From Gorsachius magnificus (taxonomy: Eukaryota > Chordata > Aves > Pelecaniformes > Ardeidae), in assembly GCA_034008185.1 (NCBI GenBank), contig CM067089.1, forward strand, positions 20,596,213 through 20,660,212: DNA of 64,000 nucleotides. Direction: 5' to 3'. Made by a program: the position numbers and the translations under genes. Every line of letters begins with the position of its first letter. The stretch's first letter is position 1. The notes below the pieces were generated by a model. That model was not told the DNA's origin and did not search any database. It worked only from the letters and a program-made list of their open reading frames with translations. Of the stretch, positions 13,801 through 23,822 are shown piece by piece.

Positions 13801-16800
13801 CGAAGAGCAATGATACACAATGAAAAAAAGATAAATCAGAAGAACACTAGAATAAACAGCTGCCTGATGATCAAAATGGAAAGGGTATCTGAAAGCACAG
13901 AGCACTTACTTCCCTCTTTTAGAAAAGCCTGGACTATAAACCTGGTGGTGTGTCCTCTATTGGACTATATACTGTGGGCCTGCTGAAGCACAAAGCATTG
14001 GGGATAGTGCAAACATTATGAGACTTAAGTGTTCCACTGTTGGGGTGGCTACCCAACTTCTCTGAAATAAAAAGGAAAAAAACAAAACAGGACAAAACAA
14101 AACACCTCTTTGTAGTCATTTCTCTTACCAAGTCAGTCTGTGAGAGCAGATACACTGTTTTCAGGAGCAAACGGCCATCTTCTGCTTCCCCTTTCTGTTG
14201 TAGCAATTGCTCCAAAGCAAGACGAGCTTCCTCTGTTGCCACAAAAACATTAAACTTTAATTCCTTAATGAAAGATGAAAATGCTGCATTGATCCTTTCT
14301 TAAGAGATCTGACAAATTTAACAAAATTACAGTAGCAAGAGTCCACTAAAATGAACAGAAGGACATAAAAGGGTTTTGATCCAGCATCAGGCTCAGGTCA
14401 GTTCTTGTAAACTATGTGTTTCAAACTGACAAGCTTCACTGGGAATACCAACTCAGTTCACAAAGTCTGACAGCTGACCAGTGCTGAGAAGGTACAACAG
14501 CCACCCAGGAAAGCCATGTGTGGCTAGCAGTATATTTTGCATTAAAGAAAGCTCTTCAGAATAGTGTGTAGCCTACTCTCTTACTGCATAGCTGCAGTAT
14601 TATATATTTCCAGCTACAAAAGTTCCAAAACCAAGGTCAGCACAGCATACAAGGCCAGATCTTTAGTGCAATCATCCAAAACCAGTGCTAGCTCACACCT
14701 ACTAAAAGATCTGGCTTGCTACACTTAGCATTTTCCTGTTCCCCCTTTATTTCCCTCATCCTAAGCATAGAGGACAGCTGAATGAGAGCACATTCTCAGA
14801 ATAAGTGGATCCAGTGGATATGGTATGAGATCATTACCTGCAGGTTTGCCATTGAGGTTCCTCTTAATTTCTTTTGTCAGAAGCTTGGAAACCTCACTGG
14901 CTAACAGCTGAATGTTGGGGAATATGATTACTCCAGCAGACTGTTCCCAGGCCTGAAATCCAAGTATAACTGTTAAGACTTTCTGATACAACATGCCTTT
15001 GGTAGATTGAGAAGTACTAATAAATATAAAGGTAACATTTCCCTGCAAAATTCCCTCCCCAGCCAGTGTAGTCCATTAAGCAATATTTGCCAGACAGGCA
15101 GGAGCCTGACACTACAGATACAGAAGTCAACCTGGAACTACCTTTTGAATCACATAATGCACCTACTAGAGAGCATTTACATTATTTTCTCCATTGAACA
15201 CAATCAAAACAATGTTTGGCGTAGCCCCTGTGTCACTAATTATTTGTATCAAAAAACATGCTAGTCTCTTTTGAAATACGACATAAACACCCTGTACCCT
15301 GAAGAGGTTACAGCTACAGTTGTCCAAGAATTTTTCAGTAAAAGCATATCCTTCTCCAAAAACTGGTCTCCCCAAAACTAAAGCTAGTCATAAACAAAAC
15401 CTGAGTTTTCAACTGAATAGAAATTAAAAATAAAAATTTTATTTCCTCTGTTCAGAAAGTCATTACACAGTCCCAGCTACTTAAGAGACTGAAATGGGAT
15501 TGGAATTGTTGCTCTCATGGAGCATTTGCAACAGCTGTGTCAAAATGTAACCATGGTAATACAGGACTACTGCTCCCAGGTAGCACTATACTGGCCGAGA
15601 TTCACCTGAAACTGAACTTTCTTTCAAGTCAATAAATTTATAAAAATCACAGAATGAACAAGCAAAATCCTTTGGGGGTTTTGTTGTTGTTTGGGGTTGT
15701 GGGGTTTTTTTGGTGGTTTTGGTTTTGTTTTTTAATACATTCATAAATTTTCTGCCTTTCAATTCTACTCTATTTTGGGAGGAAAGTATGTCTCATAAAA
15801 TCAGCATTTCTTGGCAGACAGAAATAGTCTTTGTTACAAACAAAGGAAATAACAGAAAACATGGGGAAAGGAGCTGAAAAATCAGCAATATTCTAGCCAA
15901 AAAGGCACTGGATGTGATTTTGCAGCAAAATGAGTTGCCTAACCCATCTGCCTATGAGGTTAAGATGTAGGCTGCCAGGCCTGGAGTGACAACCCTGCCT
16001 AACTAGGAATTTAAAACATTACAAGCCAGCTTACATCATGAGTACAGTTCAGTGCTAATATAGGAAAAGATACACTTCTAAAATGCTGAGATGATGCTGG
16101 TAAATGTTTCCCAGATCAGGATTTCTAAACATTTCCTGTACTGTAATAAGCACCCCTAAATAGGAAGGCATAGTCCTAAATGCATAGTTAGCCAAGGACA
16201 ACAAGTTTATAGACAAGTTTATAAACAATTTATAAATAAGTTTATAAATTACTTGTTCAAGAACCGACAAGCAATTAAAATTCAAAACTGACAAGAGGAA
16301 CAACAGCAAGACTTGATGGCTCCCTGCTCTGAGTCTGACAAACAGATCCCACCTCAAATGTTTCTTAGCCTTGACTTTGGGGGGGGTGGGGGTGGAAATC
16401 CAAAAGCAATAAAAAAATATTCCAGTAGACTAATACTATTGCACCCAATTGGTCTCCGAGAATCAGGTACCATTACTTTTATAGAGAACATCAGATGCTA
16501 CACACATCAATATAGCAATAGTGCAGCATTCACCTCTAAATACCAAGCTAAGACACCTCTGTCCCCAGCAACCCTGAAAATTTTCTTTACAAAAGCTCAG
16601 AAAAATCAAGCTGTAAGGCCAGATGATGACAGGGAGGTAACAAAAATAATGACATCTCTTCTAAAATAATTTGGAGCAGATAACCCAAATACTGTCTGCT
16701 AAGAAATCAGTGCAACTCTTTCTAAAAGAAGATCCTCTACAAACATTATTTCCTTCCCTACCATTGCCTTCAATTACTTGTTCCTTCTTTGCTGATGGCA

Positions 16801-19800
16801 GCTTGCGGACAAGGTATTTCTTTCCCCACAAAGTGTCAGTCATCTGTCAGCAATCAGGCAAATGCCTACTTTTTGCTTCATTTTACTGCACTGGCCTCTC
16901 TGGAACTGCACCCAACTTTTTTCTGGACTACAAAAGAGTTAAATAAAATCACACAGTGTGCCTATCAATTAATTTTCAATCAATCAGCAATATTTAAAAA
17001 ACAAGCTTTTTTTTTTTCAGATTTTGACCATAAATGATTTTCAGAGACACTCAGTTGCAGGAGCAAGGTCCACTGATTCCTCCACTTCTGATGTACAAGT
17101 GAGGGAAGATCTGTAAAGAATAGAAGCAAGCTGGGCAAACACAATGACAAGAAACCCATAGCCACTTAAGAACTTTTGTCATTCAGCGACACCCTTTTTC
17201 AGAAGAAAGCAGTGATAGATTCCTGTCCCTCTGCCTCAGAGAGGAACACCCTCTGAAAACTTCAGAAAGGGCTGGTTGTACTCACTATTCTGCTAACAAA
17301 AAGAACAGGATAAATTTTAGAAGTTTAGACCATATACAGCAGAGAACAGTAATCAAGAGTTCATAGCAATGTGACCATTGTGCAAAAATTTAGCTAGTCC
17401 ATCTGACTACAGACCAGACCACTAATGTTCTGATTTGATTTTACAGGTGATCTTCCTGTGGGTCAGACACCAACCTCGAGAATATGCTCTTCTTTAAGAA
17501 CAGACCTAATCAATTCCATATCCATCTTTGAGCTTGTAAAAGATCTGTATCTAGAAGAATATCAACCTGACTCCATTCCAGGATGTCCACCTTCAGGGGA
17601 AACTCAAATAATATGGTATCAATGTAATCTGATTTTCTTTCTTCCTCTTAAGCCTGTTTCTACATTTAAAATTCTGCCACAAGTTCCCTGTGTATGCTAT
17701 TGCCATCTGTCCTTCCTATTCCATGCTTCATGGAAAGATGCTATCTCAAAGGCCAGCCATGTAATAGTACATTCTGATACTTTCTGAGGCACCGAGAGGG
17801 AAAATACAGAGGGCACATTAAAATGACTTCCAGTCTAGGCCTGAGTTGCAAGCAGATGGCTAACATTTCCCTCCTACACCTTCTCCTTGTACATCAAGGA
17901 CTACCAGTGAGTAATGAGCCCCCACATCCCAGGTGGCTTCTTTGTTAGTGCCCTTTCTCTCCAGCCAACTCAGTAAGAGACAAAGCACTCTAAAACAAAA
18001 AAAAACCAGAGATGCACTGGCATCTGTGTGACCAAACAAGGAAAGGAAAAGCAAGAGATTAAATCCTCCAAGGAGGAAGAGGACTTATGCAGAGTCTCCT
18101 GTTAAACAGGAGGAAGTGAGGTAGTTTCCATAAGAACTTCATAACAAGGACAACACAAAGCAAGATGCATTTCCCCAAACCAGCTTAGCACAAAGTAGAA
18201 GGCTGGTAGATGAAGGGAGTAAAAGTCATATGGGGAAGGACATGATGACTCAAAGCTGAAGGGCCAGATCCTCCACAATTTACTCCTAAATCAATGATGC
18301 AAGACCAAAATTCTCTATACGAAATTCTGTATAGTGAGGCTATACACTCACTGCTTTTTCGGACCCTTCTGTTCATTTTGTCTGCATGGTCTTGGACCAG
18401 GGCAAGCTCATACTCAAACACAGCAAACTCTTCACTATCAGATCCTACTTGCGACTCAGTTGTTTCCATCACACTGACACCAATGGGTGACGTGTTTCAA
18501 TGCTGTTACCTGACACCAGCACCTACAATGATTTCAAAGTCCTGCTCTGCAGCAAGACTTACAAGCTTCACATCTTCATGCTGCATCCAGCTGAGTGAAA
18601 TGTTTAAAACTATCTGGAAGTTATTCCTCCTTTACTGTCATGGGCATCAAAGATTTCATAGCCCTGAGCACAGTGATTTCCCTGCATGCACAATTCAAAA
18701 TGTCCCTCTCACTACAGAGTATCACTTTTTATGTCCCACAATGTTTCCATATAAACAGAGTGACCATGTCATTAACTTTTTTTTTTCCCCCTCACCTACC
18801 CACTAACTTCTTTTTAGAAAACTGGCTCAGCTAGGTATGGAACGGATAGGTCTGAGTTTGGTCACTCAAAACCACTGAAAACTCACAAGTACAGATGGCT
18901 GAAATACACCAGCATTAAAATATCAAAAAGAAGCTTTTATTTCCTTTCTGAAAGACTTACATAGTCAGAGACTGTAAAAACACAGATTCCATACCCATAG
19001 ATACCCAAGGTAATTCAAGAGAAAAACAATTCTTCTGTACTACAGAATAGCCACAGCACACTTAAAGATAGGCCAGGTTTTCTGCTCCTCTCAGTATCAA
19101 GCTCTACCATTCTGTTGCTGTATGGTCCACTCAAAGAGTTCCCTGCACATTTCACACACTCTAGCAAATAAAACCAACCTATAAGGCTCCCATTCACTAC
19201 AGAGTTCTTCCAGTTTCACCTTTCAATATGGCCACCTCAGAAATTGCTGGCTGATGGAAGCTCTAGGGCAGGGAGTAGGGCAGCCTGCTAACTAAAGAGT
19301 TCTAGTTCTCAGCAGTGTTCCTCACCCACAGTATGACCTTCCTCCCCTCATGCCACAGTTTCCCCATCTATAATACAACTCCTCTCTCAAGTACTAAAAT
19401 TAGACAACAGCACTGCCATTAACCCAAAAATTCCATCTTAAGACTGTACCCCTGCATTTGCCCCAGCTGGCTGCATGCCACAACCACATTTTCCCAGACT
19501 GAAACTGTCCTCAACCCCTCATCGAGTAATACAATGATGATGAGGCAGACATGAAGTAATCTCTTCACTTTGAAACATGTCTGTCTCATCAACATATTCC
19601 TTGATTCCAAGAATAGAATTTAGCCATTCCTGAAAGTAAAGCAGTGCTCCCCCATATACTTTTCTCTTGCTAATATAGCAGGTTAGTTAGATGAAAGGAG
19701 AACAAACTGTTTCCCCAGGCTCCCAATGGAATAAAAGTAAACATCACCTAGACAAAGGGATCTTGCTCCAATTAACTTCACTTGCAGTAAGGGTGACCAC

Positions 19801-20135
19801 AGAACAGATAGAGCAACAGAAATTCAAATTTACATCCTTGGCATCTGCACCAAAGGCAACAAGGGAAACAAACCTTTAAGAAGAGGGGAAGAAAGTCCAG
19901 CAGCCTTCTCTGTTGCTCCTCTGGGATGAGGAATGGAGCCGTTTGCTCATACTCTACAAACTGTCTGCCTAGAGTCTCCCACTGGAGGGTATGGCTCTGG
20001 GGTGGCTTGTCCTTGCCGTGTGCGGGCTGTCCTGGCATTTCTGTTTTGTCTCCATCATCAGGGCTTTGCTCTTGCTGTCCTGCTTTGCCAGGTGAATCCT
20101 CCAGCTGCCACGTGAGTTCAGCTGCTTTGTCCATG
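1..20135 (-). CDS. WDFY4: WDFY4 gene, 5' part: 11 coding exons, about 842 residues (3' part beyond window)
   Basis: Gene-level entry; exons are listed separately. Coding join on the minus strand: 20134-19874, 14952-14838, 14232-14129, 12712-12566, 12177-11988, 10841-10652, 8588-8428, 8102-7650, 6026-5922, 4989-4799, 2437-1827. All junctions are GT-AG, every phase agrees, and the 2528 nt have no internal stop. The product aligns by eye, from memory, to the human WDFY4 N-terminus, with shared blocks such as EWTLQPI.QF, DIFRDSGLLGLLLA, EEYMSII.GALCSSTQGEL and RNGLFEK. Human WDFY4 is about 3180 residues, so roughly a quarter is here: the helical, armadillo-like N-terminal region typical of large BEACH proteins. 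The PH-BEACH, WD40 and FYVE-like domains are not in the window. In mammals WDFY4 is needed for cross-presentation of cell-associated antigen by type 1 dendritic cells. An equivalent avian role is inferred. Confidence 0.95.
227..290. repeat. 32-bp tandem duplication, 2 copies
   Basis: The unit around AGTACGTGTTCCTCCGCTGT occurs from 227 and again from 259. The two copies are nearly identical over about 29 bp, so the duplication is recent. It is intronic and of no evident function. Confidence 0.9.
1827..2437 (-). CDS. WDFY4: WDFY4 coding exon 11 (residues 640-842)
   Basis: 611 nt, the longest exon here; acceptor TTTGTAG, donor GAGAA|GTAAGT (phase 2). It encodes SLLRILESPKSHSAFR, then GFNGLLSLLSDMEGALQDPP, LDPVNSNFFQRNGLFEKMAE and FLDHMVKGTLHL. 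It closes with a charged, poorly conserved tail (KERKPEMEEASRDDQEGPQT) that looks disordered, like the equivalent human linker. The next exon must lie left of the window; I searched 1-1826 for it by eye without success. Confidence 0.94.
2438..4798 (-). other. WDFY4: WDFY4 intron 10
   Basis: 2.4 kb, AT-rich, with a T-run near 3991-4005. No gene or repeat family recognised. Confidence 0.8.
4799..4989 (-). CDS. WDFY4: WDFY4 coding exon 10 (residues 576-639)
   Basis: 191 nt; acceptor TCCCCAG, donor AAG|GTAATT (phase 0). It encodes DYGMVPYIKIFLDDECYRGA, then SILEQLS and EEYMSIIIGALCSSTQGELH. This is the best conserved exon against human WDFY4 (DHGMVPFIKIFLDDECYREA). Confidence 0.96.
4990..5921 (-). 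other. WDFY4: WDFY4 intron 9, carrying a mini-LTR
   Basis: 932 bp. The only structure recognised is the 55-bp LTR remnant at 5153-5207 with its target duplication. Confidence 0.85.
5153..5207 (-). mobile_element. Internally deleted solo LTR (ERVL-like), 55 bp, with 5-bp target duplication
   Basis: Read on the minus strand, the element starts TGTCGTGGTTTAACC, continues with a stretch containing CAACTAAGCACCACGCAGCC, and ends CAGGACA. The TGTC/GACA ends are inverted complements, as in retroviral LTRs. Identical CACAA pentamers flank it (5148-5152 and 5208-5212, plus strand). The first ~47 bases match, from memory, the 5' end of an LTR common in bird genomes, and the last ~8 match its 3' end, so the middle is missing. 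A 5-bp duplication fits class III (ERVL). No viral genes are present. It is in the same orientation as WDFY4. The family name is not assigned. Confidence 0.75.
5922..6026 (-). CDS. WDFY4: WDFY4 coding exon 9 (residues 541-576)
   Basis: 105 nt, recovered by translating the minus strand between exons 8 and 10. Acceptor TGACAG, donor GCTG|GTAAGA (phase 1 in and out). It encodes GTHLPGLEEGTEKELNAVML, then TAGSVRNA. The human region reads ELTCVMLRIVVTLLKGSVRNA, so the second half is conserved and the first half is not. Confidence 0.88.
6027..7649 (-). other. WDFY4: WDFY4 intron 8
   Basis: 1.6 kb; no gene or repeat family recognised. Confidence 0.8.
7650..8102 (-). CDS. WDFY4: WDFY4 coding exon 8 (residues 390-541)
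   Basis: 453 nt, the second-longest exon here; acceptor CCCACAG, donor TCAG|GTACAA (phase 1). It is strongly conserved: TVKNLQAFQVLQSIFQKS, NFFLLEWTLQPINQF, YVPHEILKKVQYLIKE, DIFRDSGLLGLLLAHLRKQA. The open frame runs past the donor to about 7555, but those codons are intronic because exon 9 continues in the right phase. Confidence 0.96.
8103..8427 (-). other. WDFY4: WDFY4 intron 7
   Basis: 325 bp; nothing recognised. Confidence 0.85.
8428..8588 (-). CDS. WDFY4: WDFY4 coding exon 7 (residues 336-390)
   Basis: 161 nt; acceptor TTCCTAG, donor TCTG|GTACAG (phase 1). It encodes LDMLTCLTTCGKTELKVSG, then VHPQLPHFDFE, corresponding to human LVVWLTTCGRSELKVFDS and YPQLEGFKF. The Arg codon at its start is split with exon 6. 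Confidence 0.93.
8589..10651 (-). other. WDFY4: WDFY4 intron 6
   Basis: 2.06 kb, AT-rich; nothing recognised beyond homopolymer runs. Confidence 0.8.
10652..10841 (-). CDS. WDFY4: WDFY4 coding exon 6 (residues 273-336)
   Basis: 190 nt; acceptor CCCCACAG, donor CTCAG|GTAGGT (phase 2). It encodes LADTLPASDVCEAAS, then CFVKDSYPISSALLTEFEN and GYQLLLKILLR. All of these have close human equivalents (FVKDSYPVSSALFLEFEN). Confidence 0.95.
10842..11987 (-). other. WDFY4: WDFY4 intron 5
   Basis: 1.15 kb; no gene or repeat family recognised. The acceptor at its left end follows a T-run (A-run on the plus strand, 10849-10862). Confidence 0.8.
11988..12177 (-). CDS. WDFY4: WDFY4 coding exon 5 (residues 210-273)
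   Basis: 190 nt; acceptor CTTTTCAG, donor CAAG|GTTTGG (phase 1). It encodes DKLQSLIIATSSLWDQCSHS, then VLRTISKAQ, matching human ELQSLLIATT and VLRAISKAQ. Confidence 0.93.
12178..12565 (-). other. WDFY4: WDFY4 intron 4
   Basis: 388 bp; nothing recognised besides splice signals. Confidence 0.85.
12566..12712 (-). CDS. WDFY4: WDFY4 coding exon 4 (residues 161-209)
   Basis: 147 nt, phase 0 at both ends; donor AAG|GTGAGA. It contains SGLPAALMQCLYLFFTFPL, close to human SGLPALLLQCLYLFFVFPL. An acidic linker (KKTSEDGETSEDDAQTQ) follows that appears longer than the human one, then EMFVK. Confidence 0.94.
12713..14128 (-). other. WDFY4: WDFY4 intron 3
   Basis: 1.4 kb. No gene, repeat family or RNA recognised. 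Short ORFs here have no family resemblance. Confidence 0.8.
14129..14232 (-). CDS. WDFY4: WDFY4 coding exon 3 (residues 126-160)
   Basis: 104 nt; acceptor CAACAG, donor TTG|GTAAGA (phase 0). The first two bases complete a Glu codon begun in exon 2. It encodes EEARLALEQLLQQKG, then LLLKTVYLLSQTDL, corresponding to human LLLKSVYVLTGTD. Confidence 0.93.
14233..14837 (-). other. WDFY4: WDFY4 intron 2
   Basis: 605 bp. I see nothing in it beyond splice signals. Confidence 0.85.
14838..14952 (-). CDS. WDFY4: WDFY4 coding exon 2 (residues 88-126)
   Basis: 115 nt; acceptor ATTTCAG then GCC TGG GAA; donor G|GTAATG (phase 1). It encodes AWEQSAGVIIFPNIQLLASE and continues to GKPA. The human counterpart starts AWEHSVGIICFP and ends GKPA. 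Confidence 0.93.
15672..15735. repeat. G/T-rich low-complexity run
   Basis: Plus strand is almost pure G and T, with one run of five Gs and two of four. Within WDFY4 intron 1 the transcribed strand gives an A/C-rich RNA. No function is inferred. Confidence 0.8.
16202..16252. repeat. Degenerate tandem TTTATAAA repeat
   Basis: Four imperfect copies of a unit like AGTTTATAAAC in about 50 bp, intronic. Confidence 0.65.
19874..20134 (-). CDS. WDFY4: WDFY4 coding exon 1 (residues 1-87, start codon)
   Basis: The start codon is at 20134-20132. A splice acceptor (TTTCAG) ends one base before the ATG, so the 5' leader comes from at least one non-coding exon further right. Residues 1-50 are acidic/polar and low in complexity (PGKAGQQEQSPDDGDKTE), poorly conserved and probably disordered. 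The conserved part begins near residue 52 and ends in LLDFLPLFLK, which matches the human LLSLLPLFLK. The donor follows the AAG codon (phase 0). The next in-frame ATG lies only after residue 30, and the ATG chosen is the first codon of the open frame after the acceptor. Confidence 0.9.
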
Positions 20136-22234
20136 CTGAAATGAGACCTGAAGTTAAAGATACTGTGTTATTTACAGTTAGCACCATCTCTTTCCAGCCA
20201 ACTGTCCCATGAAGCTAGACACTGGCAGTTTTAACTATTGGAGTTGGGGAGTTTAGAAGCATGGAAATGCTGGCAGCCACTGACTTTTTTCCAATTCTGA
20301 TGGCAAACACTCTACTCCTGGACAAGAGCATTACCACCTTGCAATCACATGAACAAGCTCTCTCCCATGAGACACGTGTGCATGTGCTATATAACTCATC
20401 TGGGCTTTGGCAGGACAAACTGGTAAACCATGCAGGAAATCTGGATTCCAGCCCCAGCTTTGTCACTGAGCCAGATCCTCTCCCTATACTTCAGTCACCC
20501 CAATTGTGAAACAAGTCATAACCATTACCGTCATCAGATCTTCAACAGAAGAGCACTACCCAAGAGCCAGGTTACACATTTCATTGAGTATAGATGCTAA
20601 ACTAAGCTGCACATCTCTCATGCAACCCCCTCTAGAGTGGGGTTGAAGCACTGACTGGAATAGGAGCTGTGTAGAAAAGCCAAGGATTCCCCACATGGGT
20701 GTGGTGGCCCAAAACTGGCAGCATCATTCAGCTCTTCTATCCTGCAGATGTACAGCTCTGTACAAGAGGTAGGTGTTTTCACTACAACATTACCTGTTTT
20801 GCTGATCCTGTAAACTGAAATGGATATGCCTCAATGTAGGAGCACAGTGCTTCTAGAAGCCTCATTTCCATCAAACTGAACCTACAAGGAGTCCATCTTG
20901 CACTACAAGGAGGAATCCTTCTGGTACCCTCATCTCAACCCCAAGTCCTCTCATCTACTTTCCAGCCCTGTTTTCATACGTAGTCTTCTGGGAGATTAAT
21001 GACACAGCCTTGAATCCACAGCAACCCTATTCCTTTGCCATAGCCTTCTGTGAGCTTACCCTGCTACCAAGAGCCTACATAATCACAACATTTACACCAA
21101 CTCCAGTTTCCACCAAAATCAGCCATGTGCTTATTGGTGTCTAGGACATCGTCTGACTACTCAAAATATGACACACAAATTATCATAGTGTGGGCAGGAA
21201 GCTGGAGAGTTGTCACCAAGATGAGCATAGCTCATCACTTTACTTACCAAGTATATTGTCTTTAAAGAGCCTAGAAGAATCTTTAACACATCGTTACAAC
21301 CCCTCAAAGAAAAACACCAATGTACCTCCATATCTAGGAAATAGGTCCCTTCTCCGCAGGGGACCATTTCTAGCTTGTCAATAAAAATGCCAAAAAGCAA
21401 ATATAACTAAAAAACTAGGTTGGAACTGTACTATCAGTACATACACCCCTTAAAATAAATTTCAAAAAAGACTTATGAGCCTGGTTTAAAATTATGAGCC
21501 AACACTAATACTATATTTGGGATTCTCTTCCTTCGCCATCCATTTGCTATGCAGCTTGCTCGCTGCTTGCATCCTGCCCACTCTAAGCCAGATGAACCAG
21601 TTTCACTTCCACACTCATGCAAGTAGCTCCATACTGCAGAGATGAAGAGGGTGACATTATCTTGTCACAGTGCACCACACCACCTGCAGCAAGCTAATGG
21701 TCCCAGCAGACACCTACGCTTGGATGCAAATGCTGATCCTTCACACTACAGCAGAGGGTAACTTATTCTACGACAGCCATACTCTGTCCTTCAGTAGGAG
21801 ATGGAGGGCTATGAAATTTTTATCAGTCTCCAGGCATGCCAGTCTGGATTCCTACCTCAGCAAAATTGTGTTTCACTGCTGTTGTTTTCCTTAATTATCT
21901 GTGTTAAGACAACACAGCCCTGTGAACAGAAAAAGCATGAAGACTGTCTGCACAGCATAAACAGGAAGACACTGTTCCTCATGACTGAATGGGAGCTTCA
22001 TTTGTCATATGTTATACTTAACCCTGGTATATGATTTTGGCCCACTTGAGTCATTATGAATCTGTACAGCATGTTGAGAAAGCCTGGGTACAGTTCTGGG
22101 GGCTTCAGTGAGCATAGTTCAGAGTTACTTTTTCAGTGAGGCTGCTCTTGCATCCCAAATGGCACCATTCTCTTCCTAAGGGAAATCTCTCACCTTGGGA
22201 GCTACTCTGCTAAGCCTAAATCAATGCTAAGTAA

Positions 22235-22350
22235 CAAGTGCCTACATTCACCTTGGTCATTTGTATAGAGAAGCTCAAAATCCTTTACAGAGGCATTTTA
22301 CAGGTGGTGAAACTGAGGCATGGAGAGGTGAAATGAAGTGTTTACGCCAG
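22235..22350 (-). repeat. Ancient MIR/CORE-SINE-like remnant
   Basis: Plus strand reads CATTTTACAGGTGGTGAAAC, then TGAGGCATGGAGAGGTGAAA. This is close to the reverse complement of the MIR consensus as I remember it. It is diverged and old. Confidence 0.65.
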
Positions 22351-22658
22351 CCTCAGAAGATCAGTGAGACCAGTCAAAGGCACTGCTTGAACTGTGCTGC
22401 ACTGAATAGCACTGCAAACATGTTTACCATTTTTCTCTCTTTCTATTCATAATTTACTTAGCAGGCTTTCCTTGCTGGTGGCGTAGCTGAGGCAAGCAGG
22501 ACTGGTCACTCAAAAAATTCTCACTCTATGAATCTATGTAATGAAAGAATTCTCCCTTTCTCCACAAAAACTATTAAAACCAGATATGCTCACACAACTT
22601 CATTAATGAAGACCTAATTGTAACAGACTATGTAATACATTTGAGAAATGTAAATGGA

Positions 22659-22695
22659 AATCTCCAGATCCAAATCTCCAGATCCAAATCTCCAG
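22659..22695. repeat. 14-bp tandem repeat (AATCTCCAGATCCA), about 2.5 copies
   Basis: Exact tandem units sit immediately beside the left copy of the direct repeat starting at 22687. Confidence 0.85.
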
Positions 22696-22861
22696 AAGTA
22701 CATGAAAGCAAAATGCGGATTATGATATGCCTCCTTATTTACCACAAGAGTCAAGACTACAAGAGGCATATTAGACTAAATATTGGTCCTCTAGCATCAG
22801 TCTGTTGCCTCCACTTGCACTATCTGCTTTAAATATCCCTTCTCCTAATAACCTTTTCTTG
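22687..22861. repeat. Diverged direct repeat, copy A
   Basis: Pairs with 23666-23822. Shared blocks include AATCTCCAGAAGTACATGAA, ACAAGAGGCATATTAGACTA and CTTCTCCTAATA. The copies differ by substitutions and an indel near the middle of about 18 bp. Flanks do not match, so the homology is confined to about 160-175 bp. Confidence 0.85.
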
Positions 22862-23665
22862 CATCTACAATTTCATTCAGACTTCTAAATCCTTTGCATT
22901 TTCTATTCGCCTTGGAAGATAATGATTCTTCTGCACCAATCACGGTATCACAGGGCCCAACATTCAAGTATCTTCAGTATTAAGGATAGCTTAGGTATTT
23001 TGAAAAGGTCTTATAAGTTGGCTCTCTTCTACATCCCACAATTTGTCCTGATCCTCAGTGTAAATTAATGGTTTATTTCAGTTCTGATAAGTTATAAATA
23101 TCACAATGATACAAAAAGTTAAGTCTAAATAATAAAGATCTTAAAAGACATGAAAGTGAAAATATATCAAATAAACCTTATGATCTTGTTCAGAAACTAG
23201 TGTCAGGTAACAGAGAGGAAGTGAAACTTATGTATTTTCCCTTTTGTTCTAAACGAAGCTTGTGTGAAATCACACTGCAATGTGACTACGCCTTTGCAGA
23301 CTTTAAGACAAAGGGAAGAAAGGCTTGACCAAAGCTGGCAGAAAAACAGGCAGAACACTGATACTAAAAGCTTACTGCCTGAACAAGCATGATTTTTTAA
23401 ATGACATTTTAATTATATTTATCTGGGATGAACTCCACCAGCAGTCCAATGAATGATCCCATATAGCTACAAAATCCCAATTTGCATGAATATCAGGAAG
23501 TTTACTTATACATTTAAAAATCATTTGTTATCATAGAAGGGCCTCACGGCGAGATGGTTGACCAAAACATAATCAAGTCTCATACCAAATTTCAGAGTTT
23601 GATTCACTTTTTATGGTAAGTATCTGCAAAAAATGTCAGATAGTTGAGCGTACATAGAAAACTTT

Positions 23666-23822
23666 AATCTCCAGAAGTACATGAAAGCAAAATGAGGTCT
23701 ACAATTTCCCTCCTTATTTACTCCAACTGTCCAGATGACAAGAGGCATATTAGACTAAATATCAGACCCCTAGTACTAGGACTACTTGCTTTAAATATTC
23801 CTTCTCCTAATAGCCTTTCCTT
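23666..23822. repeat. Diverged direct repeat, copy B
   Basis: Second copy of the element at 22687-22861, same orientation, about 0.97 kb further right. It has no visible terminal inverted repeats or target duplications. It could be a local segmental duplication or two insertions of one unrecognised repeat family. Confidence 0.85.

Larger units (their letters stand above)
14953..19873 (-). other. WDFY4: WDFY4 intron 1 (between coding exons 1 and 2)
   Basis: 4.9 kb with no recognised gene. It holds a G/T-rich low-complexity run (15672-15735), a degenerate TTTATAAA repeat (16202-16252), a G-run (16379-16395) and an unrecognised coding-like minus-strand stretch with stops (about 18185-18640). 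The plus-strand ORFs here look like chance. Confidence 0.85.

Noticed and set aside
18294..18806. 170-codon plus-strand open frame
   Set aside because: No recognisable family. It is antisense to WDFY4 and has low-complexity Ser/Phe-rich composition; most likely chance or a shadow of the minus-strand coding-like stretch.
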